Source of the DNA: Pedinophyceae sp. YPF-701
Lineage: Eukaryota; Chlorophyta; Pedinophyceae
DNA length: 64,000 nt
NCBI GenBank assembly: GCA_916048055.1
Contig: CAJZHL010000001.1
Span: forward strand, 1,364,001-1,428,000
Direction: 5' to 3'
The notes beneath the pieces are model-generated. The model ran no database searches. It was not told where the DNA came from and worked only from the letters and a program-made list of their open reading frames with translations. The stretch's first letter is position 1. Each line of letters begins with the position of its first letter. This document shows positions 57,175 to 64,000 of this stretch, piece after piece. A program made the translations under genes and the position numbers.

Positions 57175-59128
57175 ATGGGCGGCGACCCCGACAGCCGTGC
57201 TGTGGTGCCGCGCGACGGCAGCGATGCCCGTCAGATCGCGTCGCTGCCCAGTAAGACCGTGGTCACGACGCCGTCGCGTGGCGTGGGCATCGTCGTGCGC
57301 CGCAACGTCACCGGGGAGATCGTGAAGAGCGACAAACCACAAGTTGCCTCTCGCCGCCTCAAACACGCGTAAGTGCGCGTGACATGCAAGCACGCCTCGA
57401 GATAATACGCAGATACAGCGCGCCACGGTGCCTCGTAGCTCCGTTGCGGCGCTCGGCCGAAACTAGGGCTGCCTTGGTATCTGTAGTCTGATCTACCTAT
57501 GTGCGAAGAATGACCTGCAGGCCCCTGTACGAGGCGTCAGTGCCACGTGCCGACCTCGACGAGACCAAGAGGACGGCGCAGGCCGAGTTCTGGGCCGCGT
57601 CCCGTCACGTGCAGTCCGGCACGCCGGTTGTTGTCTCCGGCACTGGGGTTGCGGAGCTGGCCAAGAGGTGGCCCGACGCCGCTGCTTTCGTGGAGAACAT
57701 TGGCCAGGACCTCGTTATCACGGGTACGCAGCCACCTCAAATCGGCCGCAAACCGCTGAACTGCTCGCCGCTCGCCCGCGTCGCCCACACACAGCAACTG
57801 GTTCTGGTTCCTTCCTAGCAGCCTACGAATGCCCGAGGCCGGACTCCTGCGTCCGAATGCACGACGCGGCCAAGAACGCGGCAGCTGGTCCGGCCAGCAT
57901 CTACCACGTCCGCGCGTTTCCGTGCCAAGCTAGCTGCATGACAGCACGCGAGTGGCTCGAACGCAACCGCCACTGGAAGCGCCACGCGCTGTGCTTCGAG
58001 CGCGAAATCCGCCCCGAAGGCGCCGGCCGTGAGCACGACACGCTCCGGGACGCCCTGCAAACGGTCGCGGGGTGTCGGGCGCTGACAGACCTGCTGCGGG
58101 CTGCGGGGGTTGCCGTGCGCGCCGACGGGGCGCGCGTGGTGGCGCTCGCGGCCGGAATGCTCGAGCCTCCACGGAGGGTGCACGGGGCGACGATGATCGT
58201 GCAGGCCGTGGGCAGCGCCGAGCACGTGCTCGTTGCCCCGCGGCATGCTTTCCGGGGGTTGTACCCGTATGCTGTGCACCACGCGTACGACGGGTACTCG
58301 ATGGTGGACTGGGAGCGGCCGAACTTCAGCAGGTGGCCGAAAGCACGTGGTGTGTCGGGTGAGTGCAGCCTGTGCGGAACACCCCCCCTCCTGACTGCGG
58401 CGACTCTGGTTGCGAACCTGACGCGCGTGTCGTGCGATGCAGGGATGCAATGTACGCTCGGGCCCGGAGATGCTTTGATCGTGCCGCCAGAGTGGTACGT
58501 GGCGACGTGCACCGAGGACCGTGCGTCCGTATCTCTTCACGTGCCTCTGGCAGACACCGTTTCTCGATTCGACAAATGCGCTGCCGAGGCGCTGCTGGGA
58601 CGGTGCATCGAGCGGTGGGCCGTCGATCTGGTACGCGCTGAGCACAGGCGTCCCAGAGCTGCAAGAGTGCTGCATCCTGCGCGGCGGCTACACGAGGGTT
58701 TCTGTCCTTTCTGACAATCATTGATCATTGATCAATCAATGAGCGATGCTGCGCAGGTTGGAACGAGACACGCCCGCGACTGGCTCCTCGAGGTAGCCGC
58801 GAGCGGCGACCCCCTCGCGCTTGGGCGGAACGGCCGTGACGTTCCCGGCATCGGGGACGAGTGCGCGTCCGTAGCGGCGACACTCTATCAGCACGTGCGC
58901 ACGGCCGACCTGATCCTCGAGGAAGTCCACGCGCTCGTCGGGGAGCGAAACGTGCAGGACTTCTTCGAGGGGCTCCTCGACCGGCGCCTGCTCCCGACGA
59001 GGGCCCTCGACGATGCCGGCCTGCGGGACGTCATGTTGCTGGCCGACAAGGCGGAGCGCAGGGCTGACACGCGCTCGTTGTGGGCGATCAGGTACCCTGC
59101 GCTGTTCCGACACAGCCAGGGCCGATGA
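57175..59128 (+). CDS. JmjC/cupin-8-like protein lacking iron ligands
   Basis: Five exons are modelled: 57175-57368, 57521-57723, 57822-58358, 58443-58630 and 58757-59128 (497 aa). Donors GTAAGT, GTACGC, GTGAGT and GTACGC; phases agree at every junction, joining what look like three separate small frames into one protein. Residues ~85-125 have HVQSGTPVVVSGTG, the usual lead-in of JmjC hydroxylases. The cupin core at ~235-345 reads GATMIVQAVGSAEHVLVAPR, GLYPYAVHHAYDGYSMVDWE, CTLGPGDALIVPPEWYVATC, SVSLHVPLAD, matching JMJD5/FIH-type proteins. At the HxD position the sequence has PPRRVH (Arg and Val), and the distal His after PPxxW is Tyr. The C-terminal ~125 residues are helical (LLEVAASGDPLALGRNG, ADLILEEVHALVGERNVQDF) and may mediate dimerisation. 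Likely a pseudo-enzyme; substrate or partner unknown. Confidence 0.72.
58715..58741. repeat. AT-rich short repeat/palindrome in intron
   Basis: Overlapping ATCATTG units followed by ATCAATCAATG, partly palindromic, inside the last intron of the JmjC-like gene, 16 nt upstream of the acceptor. It may carry the branch point. Confidence 0.6.
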
Positions 59129-60319
59129 CTGCCGGGCGGCCACGGTTGGTCTGCGAGCCGCCCCTCAGCAGGGTAGAAGAGAGCTGGTGCAATAATGAAA
59201 CACTTGCGTGTTTTAGCAGTGCAAGTCGGGGACAGTGCGGCGAGCGCGGTCGACAGAGTCACAGCTTCATTGGGTTGTGTCTGAGATGGACCACCCGAGT
59301 CTATTTAGTCAAGCAGCGCGTCGTGGGGACGGGCGGGTGTGCGTGAAGCTTTCATGGAGTTTCCATTATCACGGAACGCCTGGCGTGCGGTGTGGGCGCG
59401 GCGGCGAGCAGTGGGTCGCACTGCTCGTGGTGTGCTGGCGCGGCGGCAGCGCTGCTGCGAGGTCAACACGTGGGCCCACTTGTTTCTTGAGAGGCGCGGA
59501 GGAGGAGGTGGGCGGTCTTCCGAGCCGAACGGACGCGTGGCACCGATGATGGAACGGTCCGCCACCAGCCGCGTCCGCTCAGAACGGCGCCGGCAACCGG
59601 CGCGAGCTGCTGCGCATGCCTCGACGCCCACGGGCGCACCAAGAGCACCATGTGCCTCAGCGCGCCCGCGGAGTGACCATGCGGGCGAAGCGATTCGCCA
59701 CATGCGGACACGAGCGAGTTCGAGGATGCCAGCGGGAGAGAAAGGGATGGGGAAGACCTTGGGGTGGACAGATGAGAGGCCTGAAATAGCCGCTTCCCAG
59801 CGCATCGGAAACGCGGGAGCAGGTGGAGGTGGGGGTGGGGGGGGGTGCAGGTACTGGTGAGTGGAGATCTTGCACACCGCCGTTTGATCGAAGAAAACCT
59901 ACTCGTTTGTTTGTCATGGATGTTCGGCAACGCGAACGGTCGTGCCGAGGGTCATGTCGATGGTTCTGGTTCGTGTCGGGTTAACTCTCGTGAAACAAGG
60001 GCAGTTCTGGCCGCGCACGCGCTCCGCAGTGGCACCGTGGTGTGCGTTTGGTGCCCTGCGCCCTAGGCTGCGGGAGCGCGTGCTGCCAGGCTATTTGAAA
60101 TTCGAGAGCGGTTCCGCCGGGGGACAAGGGCGACATTCGGAGCGACCACATCGCTCTGGAACGAATGCGAGGTCGCGTTCTAGCAAGGCGTGCTGAATCC
60201 GCGTCCCCGGGGTGCTAGCCGGTCGGGCCGGGACTCAGTATTAGAGGGAAAGGGGGGGGGGGGTGGGTGGGAGCGGGGGGGGAGTTCAAGGAACAAGCGT
60301 TGAGCAAACGCAGCGGCGG
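59129..60319. other. Gene-free 1.2 kb between convergent genes
   Basis: Lies between the JmjC-like and beta-helix stops. Contains G-rich runs (59820-59850 and 60250-60280). An open frame at 59339-59860 has no protein-like character. No gene assigned. Confidence 0.5.
60252..60263 (+). repeat. Poly-G run
   Basis: Twelve consecutive G followed by TGGGTGGGAGC and another G run; a potential G-quadruplex and an assembly-risk site just past the beta-helix gene stop. Confidence 0.8.
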
Positions 60320-62705
60320 CTACGAGGCCAGCTCGGTCTGCGGCAGCACGTTCTGGTCGCCTCCCTCCGCGGCCTCCTGCTCGTTGATCTCAATCATGCC
60401 GCCAGTGACCGAGAGGAAGTTGCCGTCGGTGTTGAGCGCGACGGCGGTGGTGCGGTTGATGCTGATGTGTCCGCCGGACGCGCACGCCACGCCGAAACCG
60501 GCGTTCTCCGCAACGCAGCCGCCCTCGACTGTGATGCAGGAGCCCTCGCTGAGGGCAAACACGCCGCCAGATTGCATCCCGCGGGACTCGGAGCACCCGG
60601 GCTGCTGCCGCCGCAGGAAGCACGACTTCAGGTCGATCTGCGCCCCGGCGTTCGCGAACGCGCCCCAGTGCTTGTTGTGCGCCACCATGCAGTTGGCTGC
60701 CACCACCCGGCTGCCCGGCGCCGACGCCATGAGGCCCCCGAACTCGTTGCCCTGCACGAGGCAGTCCTCCATGCTCAGCGTCGCGCCGTCGTCGCACACG
60801 AGCCCGACGCCGAATCCGAATCGGATCAGGAAGACCTGTCCGCCGGCGTGCGTGGGCCGGGTGCCCGAGACGCTGCAGTGCTGCACCTTGACTCTCGCGT
60901 CGCCGCTGATGACCACGCCGGCGCCGCAGTTGTCGCTGATCTCGCTGCCCTCGATCGTCGCGGCGCACAGCTGCGCCGCGGTCGCGCGCTTGTCTGCGTG
61001 GCTGGTGCGGCCGCCCACCATCACGCCGCCCTGGCGGCAGCCCGAGACGAAGCACGCGTCCATCGCGAGCTGTGCGGACTCGTAGCAGAGGACGCCCGCG
61101 GCGTTGTCGCGAACTTGCGTGCTGCGAGACACAGCGCACGCACGCCAGCCATCAGAGAGACGCCCGGCACACACACACACACACACGTACACGCTGCAAT
61201 GCTGTGCGCGCGCTCGCGGCCGGGCACGCGCTCACCTGTGCATTTCCAGCTCGACGCCCTGCCCCCACGCCACCACCGCGATCGTGTCGTTGTTCGCCAG
61301 ATCGCAGTCCCGCAGCTGCACGCGCAGCCGTCCGCCATCGCGCGACGGCTCCTCCGGCGTCGCGCCGTCCATCTCGACGTCGTCGTCACCCGTCACCGTG
61401 CTGTCATCCAGCGACCGCACGGGCGTCAGCGCGTTCGCCTCCGCCAGCGCGGCCGCGGCGCGCGTCGCGCCCAGCAGCGGCGCCTCGACGTCCCGGGGGG
61501 GGTCTCGCGTCGCGTCCGACCGGAACACGAGCAGCGCGCTGCCCTCGTCGCGCGACTTCGCGATCGGCTTCGCGCCCTGCACGGTCACGCCGTGCAGAAA
61601 CGCGCCGTCCCCGGACAGCCACACTGCCACCCCCGTCGGGTCCGCCGTGCCGTCAAAGTGCGCGGTCGGCACCTGGCCGCCCGGGATGTCGATGGTTCCG
61701 TTGCGGATGCCCTGGCCGGGGCCGAGCTGGATGACGTCGCCGACGTCGCCCCGGACGGTGCAGCCGCCGAGGTCGATCACTCGCACGCCTGGCGACGACA
61801 GCAGGGCCTGGATGTCCTTCGCCCGGGGCCCGCAGCGGCCCGTCGGGGCGAGCGCTGCGCGCCGCGGCGCGAAGCAGTTGGATTCGGAGTTGGAGCGCTC
61901 CGCGACGGCTACGCGCTTCAGGAAGCGCCGCGCGAGGCCGTTCGCGGTCTCTGAGCGCACGCGCGACGGGAGGGGCTGTGTGCCGCAGGAGCAGATGCCC
62001 TCGCAGCCGCAGGAGAGGACGTACTCCATGCGAGTGTCGGGCTCCTCCGCGAGCGCCGCGCCGTCGTCGTACGGCCCGGAACCCCGCGAAAGCTGCACCG
62101 TGTCGAGACTCTGGGTCAGGATCAGCCCGATTACGTCGCCTGGGAGGTGACTCAGCGCCCTGCGCAGCGTGATGCGGGTTGGGGAGGTTGTGAGATGCAG
62201 GTGGGCGGGCCGGAGGAGGGCGCGCCGGCGTCTCGACCGCTGCTGTCCTGGTGAGGGTGGTCGCAGCAGCATCGAGGCGCGTACGCGCGCGTGGCGCGCG
62301 GCCGTCCCACGTCCGAGCGCTCCGCGGCAAGCGCGTGGATGGGGGCGCGGAGTCGGCGCGTCGGCGACGCCGGGGACGCCGGGACGACGGCGCGCGGGGG
62401 ACACACGAGGCACAAGTGGTGGTTCTACGCACACGACCAGCCGCGGACGTAGGGCCCGGAAACTGGCCTGCGTGGCGCCACAGAGGGCGTCATCGAGCAA
62501 CGAGGGGGCCGTGGACGGGAGGATTAGGCCTGTCCGGCGCCGGAGGAGTCGCAGCGCACCTGAGCACGTCTTGAGCCTCCTGGGAAGCTGGAGTCGACCT
62601 GCGCGACGCGGCGAGCCCGTGCGATGCGCGATGGAGGAAGGACTCGCTAGTTAGGACCTCGAACGTCGCCTTGGAGGCCCGCAGGCGCGCCATGGCGCCC
62701 GCCAT
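60320..62705 (-). CDS. Right-handed parallel beta-helix repeat protein
   Basis: Three exons are modelled: 62705-62560, 62159-61236 and 61121-60320 (623 aa), phase-consistent with GTGCGC and GTGAGC donors. The N-terminal part has ALSHLPGDVIGLILTQSLDT, faintly F-box-like (LPxDVIxxIL), then a Cys cluster (LSCGCEGICSCG). From ~170 on, PbH1-type coils appear: VRVIDLGGCTVRGDVGDVIQ, GIRNGTIDIPGG, GVAVWLSGDGAFLHGVTVQG, CDLANNDTIAVVAWGQGVEL, NAAGVLCYESAQLAMDACFV, GSEISDNCGAGVVISGDARV, CLVQGNEFGGLMASAPGSRV, CMVAHNKHWGAFANAGAQID and CVAENAGFGVACASGGHISI. Spacing of ~22-24 residues and small/hydrophobic ladder positions fit a beta-solenoid. Families with this fold include pectate lyases and FBXO11/CASH-domain proteins; I see no pectinase active-site signature or signal peptide, so a binding or F-box-linked role is more likely. 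Confidence 0.72.
61168..61186. repeat. CA dinucleotide microsatellite
   Basis: A perfect CA run inside the second intron of the beta-helix gene. Confidence 0.9.
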
Positions 62706-63232
62706 CGTGCGCTGGCGCTACCAGCCGACCTGGCCTTGCGTGACCTGTCCTCTTCTGTCACCTAGCGAGCCAGGGGCCGCGCCGAAGGGCATGCCACGCG
62801 CGGGACACGGCTCCTGGTTCTGTTATAGGAGCGGGGACGCTGAGATTCGCGAGAAAGAACGGCGGGTGCGGGAGTTGCGTGAAGGCCTGGAAACACAGAG
62901 GTCGCTAGTTCCTCGGAATATGGTCGTTTATGGGGAATCCGACGGCATGACCCGCGACGGGGACGTGCGTGAGTGGCGCGGGGGCGGCGCGCGCGCACCT
63001 AGAGAGCGCCCTGGCCCGTTCCGAGGACGGGTGACCCTGTCTAGTGCCCCCCGTCGTCAGGTGGACAGCAGGCGCGCCGGATAGGCGCGGTCGCGGTGCG
63101 CGTTCTTGCCGTGCGTGCACGCCGGCGACGTGTACTCGTCGTCCTGACGCGTCGGATGCGAGTATATTGCACGGAAACTCCCGCGCGCGGCCTCCGAGTG
63201 TGGGAGGGTGATTTCACCGACGACGTGACGCG
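62706..63232. promoter_or_regulatory. Divergent intergenic region beta-helix gene / DDX49-like gene
   Basis: 527 bases between divergent starts. A sequence reading AGTATATTGC at about 63160 is a possible weak TATA element for the plus-strand gene. Confidence 0.4.

Positions 63233-64000
<768 letters not shown>

Noticed and set aside
57175-57372. Stand-alone 65-aa gene
   Set aside because: A perfect GTAAGT donor before the stop joins it in phase to the next exon; it is better read as the first exon of the JmjC-like gene.
58739-59128. Separate 130-aa gene starting at ATG 58739
   Set aside because: The GTACGC donor at 58631 and AG at 58756 join it in phase to the JmjC-like gene, and the ATG falls inside the intron.
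61168-61186. CA repeat as a regulatory element
   Set aside because: A short simple microsatellite inside an intron; no evidence of function.

Overview
This is nuclear DNA from a eukaryotic alga, most likely a green alga (chlorophyte or prasinophyte grade). It is very rich in G+C by eye. It carries about two dozen protein genes on both strands, with short introns of mostly 60-400 nt. The plant-like set points to Viridiplantae: phytoene desaturase with a transit peptide, a two-repeat acetohydroxyacid synthase regulatory subunit, an octotricopeptide-repeat/RAP organelle RNA factor, a DUF3119-like plastid protein, and a calponin-homology kinesin-14. I cannot name the genus. I saw no transposon, virus-like element, tRNA, rRNA or CRISPR array.

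Layout. 1-6.8 kb: 3' end of ALG3 (+), an EXS-domain transporter with no SPX domain (-), REV7 (+), a 1.4 kb gene-poor stretch, and an unrecognised gene (-). 7.8-23 kb: a cyclophilin-less PPIE-type RRM protein (+), an OPR/RAP protein (+), phytoene desaturase (-), UTP5/WDR43 (-), a DUF3119-like protein (+), and the acetohydroxyacid synthase small subunit (+). 23-33 kb: a PLAC8 protein (-), an unrecognised acidic protein (+), RAD51C (-), WDR55 (-), a degenerate YqgF/RuvX-like protein (+), and SF3B4 (+). 33-54 kb: KCH-type kinesin-14 (-), fibrillarin (-), BRR2 (+), and PRP2/DHX16 (+). 54-64 kb: MFAP1 (-), a JmjC/cupin-like protein (+), a beta-helix protein (-), and the 5' end of a DDX49/DBP8 helicase (+, cut by the window edge).

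Themes. RNA-processing genes are unusually frequent. The spliceosome is represented by the PPIE-type RRM protein, SF3B4, BRR2, PRP2 and MFAP1. Ribosome biogenesis is represented by UTP5, WDR55, fibrillarin and DDX49. Many neighbours are divergent pairs separated by 0.45-1.1 kb, so shared promoters are plausible. I modelled 63 introns by hand from reading frame, GT/GC-AG ends and family alignment from memory. The 5' splice sites are odd: about 27 of the 63 begin GTGCG, and six look like GC-AG introns, three of them in RAD51C. Two proteins (JmjC-like and YqgF-like) keep their fold signatures but appear to have lost the catalytic residues. Coordinates of internal exons are given in the entries. 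First exons of the OPR gene, the acetohydroxyacid synthase subunit and the gene at 5.7-6.8 kb remain uncertain.
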